A DNA stretch of 64,000 nucleotides from positions 62,001 through 126,000 of the forward strand of contig JAHBUK010000006.1 of the NCBI GenBank assembly GCA_019638115.1, read 5' to 3'. A model generated the notes under the pieces. The model searched no databases, was not told where the DNA came from, and saw nothing but the letters and a program-made list of their open reading frames with translations. This stretch comes from Flavobacteriales bacterium (GTDB taxonomy: Bacteria; Bacteroidota; Bacteroidia; Flavobacteriales_F; PHOS-HE28). Position 1 is the first letter of the stretch. Every line of letters begins with the position of its first letter. Below are positions 14,162-22,302 of the stretch, piece by piece. Position numbers and translations under genes: made by a program.

Positions 14162-15139
14162 TCACATATCGAGTACGTAGGCAAAGATGAGCGGTGCCAC
14201 GATAGTAGCATCACTTTCGATGATGAATTTCGGTGTGCCGATGTCCAGCTTGCCCCAAGTGATCTTCTCGTTGGGCACGGCGCCGCTGTAGCTGCCGTAG
14301 CTGGTGGTGCTGTCGCTGATCTGGCAGAAGTAGCTCCAGAAGGGGATACCGTCGCGCTGCAGGTCCTGGTGCAGCATGGGCACCACGCAGATGGGGAAGT
14401 CGCCCGCGATGCCGCCACCGATCTGGAAGAAGCCGATGCCGTCCTCGCCACAGTTGTTGGTGTACCACTCGGCCAGGAACATCATGTACTCGATGCCGCT
14501 CTTCATCATGCCGGGCTTGCAATCGCCGCTGATGCAGTGGCCGGCGAAGATGTTGCCCAGAGTGCTGTCCTCCCATCCGGGGCAGATGATCGGCAGGTTG
14601 CGCTCGGCGGCGGCCACCATCCAGCTGTCCTTCGGATCGATCTGGTAGTACTGCTGGAGCACGCCGCTGTTGATCATGGCGTAGAAGTACTCGTGCGGGA
14701 AACGGCGGTTGCCGCTCTTGTCATCGGCGGTCCACAGGTCCACCACGTGCTTCTCCAAGCGGCGGAAGGCCTCGTGTTCGGGAATGCAGGTGTCGGTCAC
14801 GCGGTTCATGCCGCGGTCCAGCAGCGCACGCTCTTGCTCGGGCGTCAGGTCGCGGTAGTTGGGGATGCGCTCGTAGTGGTCGTGGGCCACCAGGTTCATC
14901 ACGTCCTCCTCCAAGTTGGCGCCGGTGCAGCTGATGATGTCCACCTTGCCTTGGCGGATCATCTCGGCCAGGCTCTTGCCCAGCTCGGCGGTGCTCATGG
15001 CACCGGCGAGGGTCACCATCATTTTCCGGCCTTGCGCCAGGTGTGTCTTGTAGCCTTTGGCGGCATCGAGGAGGGCGGCTGCATTGAAGTGCAGGTAGTT
15101 CCGCTCCATGAAGGCCGAGATCGGTCGCGTGTTGCTCAT
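14162..15139 (-). CDS. Deoxyhypusine synthase-like enzyme
   Basis: This 325-residue protein has the full-length fold. The active-site lysine motif is present (SYSGAVPNEKITWGKL, matching the WGK of eukaryotic enzymes), as are the GGG motif (QIGGGIAGDFPI) and the early TGANLEED segment. Known members move the aminobutyl group of spermidine to a lysine of eIF5A, or make homospermidine. Bacteria lack eIF5A, so the acceptor is uncertain. The next gene upstream on this strand is arginine decarboxylase, pointing to polyamine metabolism. A -7-like box lies at 15187-15194. Confidence 0.88.
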   Translation of the reverse strand: MSNTRPISAFMERNYLHFNAAALLDAAKGYKTHLAQGRKMMVTLAGAMSTAELGKSLAEMIRQGKVDIISCTGANLEEDVMNLVAHDHYERIPNYRDLTPEQERALLDRGMNRVTDTCIPEHEAFRRLEKHVVDLWTADDKSGNRRFPHEYFYAMINSGVLQQYYQIDPKDSWMVAAAERNLPIICPGWEDSTLGNIFAGHCISGDCKPGMMKSGIEYMMFLAEWYTNNCGEDGIGFFQIGGGIAGDFPICVVPMLHQDLQRDGIPFWSYFCQISDSTTSYGSYSGAVPNEKITWGKLDIGTPKFIIESDATIVAPLIFAYVLDM

Positions 15140-15186
15140 GTCGGTTCGTTGGCGCTAATGCGCCTCAGTGCTGTTGGATACGGGGC

Positions 15187-15194
15187 GAAATATA
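15187..15194 (-). promoter_or_regulatory. -7-like box TATATTTC
   Basis: On the minus strand this octamer is one mismatch from TAnnTTTG. It lies 48-55 nt before the ATG of the deoxyhypusine synthase-like gene and within a short gap behind the arginine decarboxylase gene. Confidence 0.4.
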
Positions 15195-15287
15195 GACGCG
15201 GGATGTGAAATGCAAGCGAGTTCCGCGTGATGATGATCGAGTGGCATGTATGGCCTGAGGATTTGGCCACACGCGCCACTTAAGCGA

Positions 15288-16703
15288 TCATTTCTTCACG
15301 GGCTCTTCCATGGGCAAATAACCCAGCAGTTGCAGCATGCGCTCGGCGCTCTGGCGTTCCGCGAATACGGTGTCCACCAGGGTGCCGTCATCCTTGCGGT
15401 CTATGAGCACGTGCTTGGGTTTGGGGATCAGGCAATGCTGTATGCCGCCGAAGCCTCCCAGCGTGTCTTGGTAGGCGCCGGTGTTGAAGTAGCCGATGTA
15501 CTGCTTGCGGTCTTCGCGGTAGCGGGGCAGGTAGATGGCGTTGATGTGCTGCTCGCTGTTGTAGTAGTCGTCGCTGTCGCAGGTCATGCCACCAAGGAAC
15601 ACGCGCTCGTACTCGTCCTCCCAGTTGTTGATGGGCAGCATGATGAAGCGTTTGCTGATGGCCCAGGTATCCGGCAGGGTGGTCATGAAGCTGCCGTCGA
15701 TCATGTTCCAGCGTTCCTTCTCGTTCTGCTTCTTCTGGTGCACGATGCTGAAGATGGTGGCACCGCTGTCGCTCACGGTGAAGCTTCCGAACTCGCTGAA
15801 GATGTTGGGCTCGTGCACGCGGTTCTCCTCGCAGATGTCCTTGATCCGGCCCACCACCTCGCCGATCATGTAGTCCAGATCGAAGCTGAAGTTGAGGCTG
15901 TTCTTGATTGGCAGACCGCCTCCTATATCCAGCGTATCCAGGCTGCGGCAAAGCTTCCAAAGGTCACAGTACACGTTCACGCACTTGGTCAGCTCGTTCC
16001 AGTAGTAGGCCGTGTCCGTGATGCCGGTATTGATGAAGAAGTGCATCAGCTTCAGGCGGAATTTCTTCTGCTTGCTGATGTTCCGCATGTAGAAGGGGAT
16101 GATGTCCTTGTAGCCGATCCCCAGGCGGCTGGTGTAGAACTCGAACTTGGGCGCCTCCTCGGCGGCGATGCGGATGCCGATGTCGCAGTTGCCTTCGATC
16201 ACCTCGTCCAAGGCGTAGATCTCCGCCATGTTGTCGATGATGGGCACGATGTTGAAGCCCCGGTTGGCGAGCTTGCCGATGCCTTTGATGTAACGATCGT
16301 CCTTGAAACCATTGCAGAGGATGGTGGCGTCCTTGGTGATGCGGCCACGCTCGATCAGCAGCTCGATCATCTCCAGATCATAGGCGCTGCTGGTCTCCAG
16401 GTTCACGCCCTTGTCCAGCACCTTGTCGATCACATAGCTGAAGTGGTTGCTCTTGGTGCAATAGAAGTACTCGTAGCTGCCGGTGTAGCCATGGTGCTTG
16501 ATGGCCTTGGCGAAGGACTCCCGGGCCAGGTCGATCTTCTCGCCGATCTTGGGCAGGTAGGTGATCCGCAGGGGAGTGCCGTGTTTCTCCAGGATCTCGG
16601 TTAGGCGCAGGCCGTTCCATACGAGCTTGTCACCCTCAATGGCGAATTCATCCTTCGGGAAGTCGAAGGTCTGTTCGATCAGGTCGATGTAACGCGTTTT
16701 CAT
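15288..16703 (-). CDS. speA: Arginine decarboxylase (biosynthetic, fold III, short form)
   Basis: This 471-residue PLP enzyme has an alanine-racemase-like barrel. The PLP lysine is probably in EYFYCTKSNHFSYVIDKV (near residue 84). The glycine loop LDIGGGLPIKNSLNFSFD and the catalytic Cys region MTCDSDDYYNS are present. It decarboxylates arginine to agmatine, the first step of polyamine synthesis. The enterobacterial SpeA is near 658 residues; this short form is common in Bacteroidota. It lies 148 nt upstream of the deoxyhypusine synthase-like gene. No agmatinase is in the window. Ornithine or diaminopimelate decarboxylase are less likely given the sequence type. Confidence 0.85.
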   Translation of the reverse strand: MKTRYIDLIEQTFDFPKDEFAIEGDKLVWNGLRLTEILEKHGTPLRITYLPKIGEKIDLARESFAKAIKHHGYTGSYEYFYCTKSNHFSYVIDKVLDKGVNLETSSAYDLEMIELLIERGRITKDATILCNGFKDDRYIKGIGKLANRGFNIVPIIDNMAEIYALDEVIEGNCDIGIRIAAEEAPKFEFYTSRLGIGYKDIIPFYMRNISKQKKFRLKLMHFFINTGITDTAYYWNELTKCVNVYCDLWKLCRSLDTLDIGGGLPIKNSLNFSFDLDYMIGEVVGRIKDICEENRVHEPNIFSEFGSFTVSDSGATIFSIVHQKKQNEKERWNMIDGSFMTTLPDTWAISKRFIMLPINNWEDEYERVFLGGMTCDSDDYYNSEQHINAIYLPRYREDRKQYIGYFNTGAYQDTLGGFGGIQHCLIPKPKHVLIDRKDDGTLVDTVFAERQSAERMLQLLGYLPMEEPVKK

Positions 16704-17218
16704 CGATCGATGGCTGGACTAAAGGAAATGAATGGGCGCAACGGCTTCGCATGGAAATGCCGTGCTGCAAGTGGGTGCATGATCGCCGTGCGGGCCTTCT
16801 TTGGGATGCGGTAGGTGGTGAGCATCACTGGGTGCACGGCAACAACGTCAGCGGAAAGCGAAGGAAGGCATAGCGAAGCCGACGGTCCCTTGGGGAAGGC
16901 CGTTCATCCGGAGCAAGGTGCAGGATGGCCTGGGCATGGTCGTTCGGTGCGGGTGCAAAAGTAGAGGGCGAGGGGATCGGTGGGCGATCGGAGTGGAAAT
17001 TCTTCCTTCTGGTTTTTGGCTGCTGGCTTCTGGCCTCTGGCTACTGGCCGATCCGCGTTGCATGGCTATCTCATCACTTCATGAATAAGGGTGTGCCCAT
17101 GGCCATGTACCGACTACGGTGCAGTGAATGCACACCATCGCTCAAAGCGATGAGGAGCCAGCAGCCATAGGCCAGCAGCCAGCAGCCATAGGCCAGCAGC
17201 CCAAGGCCAACAGCACTT
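16704..17218. repeat. Intergenic region with inverted short-word repeats (GCCAGCAGCC family)
   Basis: This 515-nt gap has no supported gene. A left block (about 17003-17045) is made of TGGCTGCTGGC/TTCTGGC words, and a right block (about 17155-17216) of their complements, CCAGCAGCCATAGGCCAGCAG occurring twice. The two could pair over a centre of about 110 nt. The left 290 nt (16704-16990) show nothing clear apart from generic GC-rich sequence. Confidence 0.6.
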
Positions 17219-18280
17219 TCATAACCACTTCTTCCTCCTGAACCAAGCCAGCATTGCCAAGGCGATAACGGCCATCAGCCCCATCACCCCGAAATAGCCA
17301 TAGCGCCATTCCAACTCCGGCATGTGGTGGAAGTTCATGCCATAGATCCCCACAATGAAGGTGAGGGGGATGAAGATGGTACTGATCACCGTAAGGAGCT
17401 TCATCACCTGGCCCATGCGCAGGTTCACACCAGCGTGGTAGGTGTTCTCCAGGCTGGTGAGCAGTTCGCGGTAGGTGCCGATGGTCTCGGAGATGTACAC
17501 GGTGTGGTCCTGCAGGTCGTTCAGGTAGCGCCGTGTGCTCTTGTCGATCAGCGGGTTCTGAATGGTATTCAGGCGTCCGCTCAGTTCGCGCATCGGGGTC
17601 ACGTACTTCGATACCCCGATCAGCTGGCCGCGCAAGCGCTGTATGGCCCGCAGGTCCTCGCTTCCGGGCTTGGTCACGACTTTGGCTTCAAGTTCCTCGA
17701 TCTGTGCGCCCAGTTGCTCAAGGACCACGAAGTAGTGGTCCACGATCACATCCAGCAAGGCATAGAGCAGGTAGTCGGCCCCGCTTTTGCGCACGCGCCC
17801 AAGACTTTGTCGGAGACGGTCTCGGATGGGGTCCAGCACATCACCCGGCCGCTCCTGGAAAGAGATCAGCAGGTCTTTCCGCAGGATGAAACTGATCTGC
17901 TCCACCAGTAGCTGACCGTTGCTGCCATCTGCACGCAACATTTTGGCCACCACGAAGAGGCTGTCCTGGTATTCCTCCAATTTGGGCCGGTGGTCCGTGT
18001 TGAGGATGTCCTCCACCATCAAGGGATGCAGCTCGTAACGTTGTGCCAGTTGCTGCATGACCGCATCGTCGCGGAGCCCATCAACGTTCATCCAGTGGAT
18101 GGTGCCTTCATCGGGGGCTACTACAACGTCGGGCACGGACGTGAATGCGCGCTCCGATATCCGCGAAACATCGTACTCGAAGAGTTGGATACTGGCACCT
18201 CCGCCTTGGTCGGATCCCACGTGGACCAACGCACCTGGTGGCAAGCCGAGCTTGCCCGATCGTTTAGACACCTTCTTCAT
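17219..18280 (-). CDS. corA: CorA-type magnesium/cobalt transporter
   Basis: The product has 353 residues. Its signature is YGMNFHHMPE near residue 310 between two C-terminal membrane helices (FIPLTFIVGI and YFGVMGLMAVIALAMLAWF), the pore of the CorA pentamer. The N-terminal part is the cytoplasmic alpha/beta domain (IHWMNVDGLRDD, HPLMVEDILNTDHRPK) with the long helices that follow. It imports Mg2+ or divalent cobalt/nickel. The gene overlaps the end of the mscS-like gene by 17 nt, so the two are probably cotranscribed, mscS first. Length and motifs are typical. Confidence 0.92.
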   Translation of the reverse strand: MKKVSKRSGKLGLPPGALVHVGSDQGGGASIQLFEYDVSRISERAFTSVPDVVVAPDEGTIHWMNVDGLRDDAVMQQLAQRYELHPLMVEDILNTDHRPKLEEYQDSLFVVAKMLRADGSNGQLLVEQISFILRKDLLISFQERPGDVLDPIRDRLRQSLGRVRKSGADYLLYALLDVIVDHYFVVLEQLGAQIEELEAKVVTKPGSEDLRAIQRLRGQLIGVSKYVTPMRELSGRLNTIQNPLIDKSTRRYLNDLQDHTVYISETIGTYRELLTSLENTYHAGVNLRMGQVMKLLTVISTIFIPLTFIVGIYGMNFHHMPELEWRYGYFGVMGLMAVIALAMLAWFRRKKWL

Positions 18281-19205
18281 GGCCAGCGGCTGGTGGACGA
18301 TCAGTGGTAAAGGTCCTCAGTTCCTTGGGTATGTTATCGCCCTTGAACGTGATGGTGCGGTGCTGATAGGGCAGGATGATACCCTCGCGATCGAAGCGGA
18401 GCTTGATGGACCTGTTCAGTTCGAAGTGCATGACCCGCGCCATCACAGGATCGGCCGCCCACACGTAGGCTCGCAGGATCAGGCTGCTTTCGGCGATCTT
18501 CACCAGGCGCACGGAAACGATCGGGAATCCCCGCTCCAGTTCCTCTGCCGTCCTTCGGTCAATGCAGTTCGGGTGCAATTCTGCTTCCTGCTGCATGATG
18601 GCCATGGCCTTGTCCAGGTCGCTCTCGTAGCTGATGCCGATCTCCACCCACTGGCAGGTGGCCTCGTCCTCAATGGTGCTGTTGATGATGGTGGCATCAC
18701 TGATTACGGCGTTGGGGATGATCACCCGCCGGTTCTCCCAGTTGCGGATCACCGTGTGGCGCAGGGTGATGTCCTCCACCACGCCCCGGTGTTCCAGGCT
18801 GATCTCCACCATGTCACCGACCCGGAAGGGCTTGAAGGAGACGATGAAGATGCCGCTGATGATGTTGCTGAAGGCACGCTGGGTGGCCAGGCCCAGGATG
18901 GCCACCAGGATACCGGCACCGGCCAGCAGTGTCACCGCGAAGTGCTTCAGGGAGGGGATCACGTAGATCACCAACCCGATGGCCATAAGACCGACCAGGA
19001 AGCGCAGAGCGTTCTTCAGGAAACGGTAGCGCGTGGCATCCTCACGGCCTTTGTCACCGCGTTCATAGGCCCTCTTGATCACCGCATAGAGCAAGCGCTC
19101 CATGATGAAAGCCCCTGCCAGTATCAGGATGATCTTCAGCAGGAGTAGCGCGTTGAAGCCCAGTTTGTCCAACAGCGCGTGGATGTCGATGTCCTTCAGG
19201 TTCAT
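18264..19205 (-). CDS. Mechanosensitive ion channel, MscS family
   Basis: This 313-residue protein has three membrane segments in the first 115 residues (LLLKIILILAGAFIMERLLY; FLVGLMAIGLVIYVI; VTLLAGAGILVAILGLA). The pore helix continues into QRAFSNIISGIFIVSFKPF, then the beta domain with VGDMVEI and VVEDITLRHTVIRNWENRRV and a C-terminal alpha/beta domain. It opens under membrane tension to release solutes. The family and topology are clear. It precedes corA with a 17-nt overlap. A TACCTTCG box lies 37-44 nt upstream. Confidence 0.9.
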   Translation of the reverse strand: MNLKDIDIHALLDKLGFNALLLLKIILILAGAFIMERLLYAVIKRAYERGDKGREDATRYRFLKNALRFLVGLMAIGLVIYVIPSLKHFAVTLLAGAGILVAILGLATQRAFSNIISGIFIVSFKPFRVGDMVEISLEHRGVVEDITLRHTVIRNWENRRVIIPNAVISDATIINSTIEDEATCQWVEIGISYESDLDKAMAIMQQEAELHPNCIDRRTAEELERGFPIVSVRLVKIAESSLILRAYVWAADPVMARVMHFELNRSIKLRFDREGIILPYQHRTITFKGDNIPKELRTFTTDRPPAAGHEEGV

Positions 19206-19241
19206 GCTGGTGGGCGCAGCAATGGGCGCGCCTTGCGAGCG

Positions 19242-19249
19242 CGAAGGTA
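19242..19249 (-). promoter_or_regulatory. -7-like box TACCTTCG
   Basis: This is one mismatch from TAnnTTTG on the minus strand, 37-44 nt before the mscS-like start. Similar TAnnTTCG boxes appear before other genes here. Confidence 0.4.
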
Positions 19250-19268
19250 GTGGGCGGACCTGCCCGGT

Positions 19269-19976
19269 TCAGAGGTCGCTCAGGTCGCGTCGGAACTCGC
19301 GTCCGGCCTCCACCACGGTTGCCTCCCTTCCGCTACGGAACACTTTCATGGCTTTTCCAACCAAGAGGATCCGGTTGTTCGCAACGTGCAGCAGAGCGCC
19401 TTCCCGAAGTCCGACGACGGGCATTTCCCGGTTGGCTGCAAGGAATTCCGCGATGCGCTGCTCCCGGCTCTCGCCACCATGGCCGGGGATGGTGTCCTCG
19501 GTGAAATGGGGATTGATCTGGAAAGGGATGAGGTGCATGGCGCGCAAGCTGGGCGGCTCCACGATGGGCATGTCGTTGGTGGTCATGATGGTGGGGCATG
19601 CCACGTTGGCTCCCGCGCTCCACCCGATGTACGGGAGCCCTTGCTTCACCCGGTCCGCTATGGCGCGCATGAGACCTGTACGATGCAGTGCCCGAGCAAG
19701 TAGAAAGGAGTTGCCCCCACCAACAGCAACGGCGTCCACTTGTGTAAGGGTCTGCGCTGGATCTTTTGCATTGTGCAAGCTGATGATCTCCATGCCCAGC
19801 GCCTCGAATACCGGCCGCACTTTCTCAACGTAGGCATCCTGTTGCTCCTCCACCGCAGCAAAGGGAACGAATGCCAGCTTCTTCTTTCCCGCAAGGAAAC
19901 TGGACAGGTATGGACGCGGCCATTCGAAGAAGGGTTGGCCAGGAAGTGTGGAGTTCGAGAGCAGCAGGAGTTCCAT
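19269..19976 (-). CDS. pepE: Peptidase E (alpha-aspartyl dipeptidase, S51)
   Basis: This 235-residue protein matches peptidase E in length. The nucleophile elbow GWSAGANVACPTIMTTNDMP carries the catalytic Ser near residue 120. AVAVGGGNSFLLARAL and NPHFTEDTIPGHGGESREQR are the other conserved blocks, the latter with the catalytic His. It cuts Asp-Xaa dipeptides in the cytoplasm. It lies 30 nt behind the OmpA/PD40 gene on the same strand and may share its transcript, and 63 nt before the mscS gene. Confidence 0.92.
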   Translation of the reverse strand: MELLLLSNSTLPGQPFFEWPRPYLSSFLAGKKKLAFVPFAAVEEQQDAYVEKVRPVFEALGMEIISLHNAKDPAQTLTQVDAVAVGGGNSFLLARALHRTGLMRAIADRVKQGLPYIGWSAGANVACPTIMTTNDMPIVEPPSLRAMHLIPFQINPHFTEDTIPGHGGESREQRIAEFLAANREMPVVGLREGALLHVANNRILLVGKAMKVFRSGREATVVEAGREFRRDLSDL

Positions 19977-20006
19977 GCTGCAAGCTTACGCGATCCCGAT
20001 CGTGGA

Positions 20007-22295
20007 TCAGGGAACTATCTCGCCTTCGATGGTCAGCTCGATGCGCTCCGGAACACCGTTCGTACGGATGGTGATGGTGCGGTCCAAGTGCCCTTCCGGT
20101 GCACGGCCATTGAAGTGGAGCACCACGGGAACGCTGTGCCCCGGCAGGATGTCTCCTTGTGGCAGTTCCGCCGCGGTGCATCCGCAATCTGCCTTGCTGT
20201 CCAGCAAGCGCATGGCACGCATGCCTTGGTTCCGGATGGTGAAGGTGAAACTCCGTTCCTCGTCCTGTTTCAGGTTTCCCACCTGCTGCTTCTGGAATTC
20301 CACCGAAGGACCTTGCTGGGGCAACATCAAACGGACCGCTTCTATGCTGATGCGACGTTCTCGTGCGGCTTCAACGGCATATACGCTGCGCTTCAGGTCG
20401 CGCACATCGTCGCTGATGCCCGGCGGTGCTTGGTCCTCCCCGTAAGGAAGCATGTTGATGCTAAGCGTGGCACCGTTCTCGGCACTGCCATCCATGTAGG
20501 GTCGAAGAGACCCTCCGCCCACCAAGCGCAGGTGGTTACGCAGGCTTTCGATCCTGCGTGTGCTGAGGTTGATGTTGTAATCGTTGGCCGCCAAGGGACT
20601 GGCATGACCACGCACATCCAGTACCACCGGGATACCATCATTGAGCGCTTCACGCAGTGCGATAACCAGTTCCGCCAACTCCAGGTAGCCTCTGTCCACA
20701 TCGTCGCGAAAGAAGTGACGCAAAGCCTCCACGTCCCCCGCCTGCTCATATTCCGGTATCAGCGCCCGGTAGCGACGGTAGGTGGTGGCATAGTCCTGTG
20801 TTGTGGTCGTGCTCCATGATCGCGGTTCCGGATCATCGTTGTGGAAGTAGAGCTTCAACGGCAGGCGTTGGCGTAATTCGTCCATACGCTTGGCTGAAGC
20901 GTGAACGCTTGAGTTCACGCGGGCAATGGGCTCATCATCCGGGCTTGTCGGTACGTCCTCGGCAGCAAGGCGGAAGCGATAGAGATCATTACAACAGGTC
21001 TCGCCTTTGGCCGCGAATGAGCCAATGCGATTGCTCGTAAGCCATCCTTCATTGCGGGCCGGATAGTAGGTCGGATAGAGATCGTTGGCGGGACTGTTCA
21101 ATGGACATCCCGCATTTACCGGAGTTTGGAAAACATCATTCGTGAAGGTGCTGGTGAAGATGTCGTATCCGCCCATGCCAGGATGGAAGTCGGAACTGAA
21201 CCAGAGCGTATTGCTGGCCGGTTCGTACCACGGGCTACGCTCGTTTCCTGCGCTGTTCACGGTACTTGGCAGAGGCGCGAGCTCCACCGCTTTGCCCTGC
21301 TCAAGACGCGCTTGCCAAATGTCCATGCCACCCTGCCCGCCCGGCCGGTCGCTGACGAACAACAGCATTTCGCGATCGTCCCAATCCACCACCATGGCTT
21401 GGGTCGAGTTGTGTTCGTCACCAAGCCCTGGAAGCGGAATGGCCACGCCTCCGCCATCGATCGGCGCAATGAAGATCCGGCATGGAGTGCCACTGATACA
21501 GCGTGTGAACAGGATATGCCTGCCATCCAAGGTCCAGGTCGCATTGCCATTGTCGCCTTGACCATTGATCGCGCCATCCAGTGCTTCGGGCTTTCCCCAA
21601 GTTGCAGCGGACTCCCGGCTGCGCAGAAGCACGGTTCGGTAGGCGCTGGTATCCACCACTTCGCCATCCTTGTTCAACTCGCTACGCAGGCTGCTGAAGT
21701 ACAGGGCAGAGTCAGGACCGATGCGCGCGCCGAATTCACTGTCATAGGTGTTCACAGGTTGCGGCAGATGTTCCAACGGAATATCTCGCGGAGCGGCGAG
21801 TGCCTCACGCGCGATGGCGCAACCTGCGATGGCATTCCGCGCGCGCTGGGCCGCAAAGGAGTTCTTGTCCTTCTCCTTCTGCAGCACTCTTTCCCAGGTT
21901 TTTTCGGCCGTGTCGTATTCGCCGTTGCTCAGTTGCATCTCGCCGAGCCAACGGAGTGCATCCGTGTAAGTTCGACCGGCGTCCTTCCCATACACACGTT
22001 GGTACAGCTCGGCGGCCTTGTCGTACTGGTTGCTCAGGCGGCAGGCTTCGGCTTGTTTCCATTGCAGGCTCATACGTCCACCATCCAGGTTCAAAGCACC
22101 GGCGTAGAACCGGGAAGCTCCGAAGTACTCACCGCGCTCCATGGCTGCATCTCCCCAGGCTGTCCATTGCTCAAGGGATTGGGCGCGGAGATCCGTGGTT
22201 GCTGAAACGGCGAACATGAGCCCAATAATGAATGCGAGCAATTTCGGAACATTCCGAATGGACATCTGCGTCATCTGCGAAATCTGCGGCTGCAT
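20007..22295 (-). CDS. OmpA/PD40 protein with C-terminal DUF1573-like domain
   Basis: The product has 762 residues from the ATG at 22295; ATGs at 22274 and 22265 are alternatives. The signal peptide is KLLAFIIGLMFAVSATTDLRAQ. Then come TPR-like helices (40-150), PD40 beta-propeller repeats (170-420: HILFTRCISGTPCRIFI, LLFVSDRPGGQGGMDIW), an OmpA-like region (about 510-620: VVLDVRGHASPLAANDYNINL, STRRIESLRNHL), and a DUF1573-like domain (ADCGCTAAELPQGDILPG). Many relatives stop after OmpA, so the added DUF1573 is odd. The first codons lie in a repeat of ATCTGCG words. The gene closes an operon with PorP/SprF and a type B surface protein. Confidence 0.85.
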   Translation of the reverse strand: MQPQISQMTQMSIRNVPKLLAFIIGLMFAVSATTDLRAQSLEQWTAWGDAAMERGEYFGASRFYAGALNLDGGRMSLQWKQAEACRLSNQYDKAAELYQRVYGKDAGRTYTDALRWLGEMQLSNGEYDTAEKTWERVLQKEKDKNSFAAQRARNAIAGCAIAREALAAPRDIPLEHLPQPVNTYDSEFGARIGPDSALYFSSLRSELNKDGEVVDTSAYRTVLLRSRESAATWGKPEALDGAINGQGDNGNATWTLDGRHILFTRCISGTPCRIFIAPIDGGGVAIPLPGLGDEHNSTQAMVVDWDDREMLLFVSDRPGGQGGMDIWQARLEQGKAVELAPLPSTVNSAGNERSPWYEPASNTLWFSSDFHPGMGGYDIFTSTFTNDVFQTPVNAGCPLNSPANDLYPTYYPARNEGWLTSNRIGSFAAKGETCCNDLYRFRLAAEDVPTSPDDEPIARVNSSVHASAKRMDELRQRLPLKLYFHNDDPEPRSWSTTTTQDYATTYRRYRALIPEYEQAGDVEALRHFFRDDVDRGYLELAELVIALREALNDGIPVVLDVRGHASPLAANDYNINLSTRRIESLRNHLRLVGGGSLRPYMDGSAENGATLSINMLPYGEDQAPPGISDDVRDLKRSVYAVEAARERRISIEAVRLMLPQQGPSVEFQKQQVGNLKQDEERSFTFTIRNQGMRAMRLLDSKADCGCTAAELPQGDILPGHSVPVVLHFNGRAPEGHLDRTITIRTNGVPERIELTIEGEIVP
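22261..22295. repeat. ATCTGCG-word repeat at a gene start
   Basis: The word ATCTGCG occurs three times in a row. It belongs to the type of short-word intergenic repeat seen elsewhere here, and it encodes QPQISQMTQM on the minus strand, the possible first residues of the OmpA/PD40 protein. Confidence 0.5.
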
Positions 22296-22302
22296 TCTCT
22301 CT

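Noticed and set aside
15246..16604. Open frame of about 450 codons opposite arginine decarboxylase
   Set aside because: It is a shadow frame of a clear gene on the other strand, with no recognisable motif.
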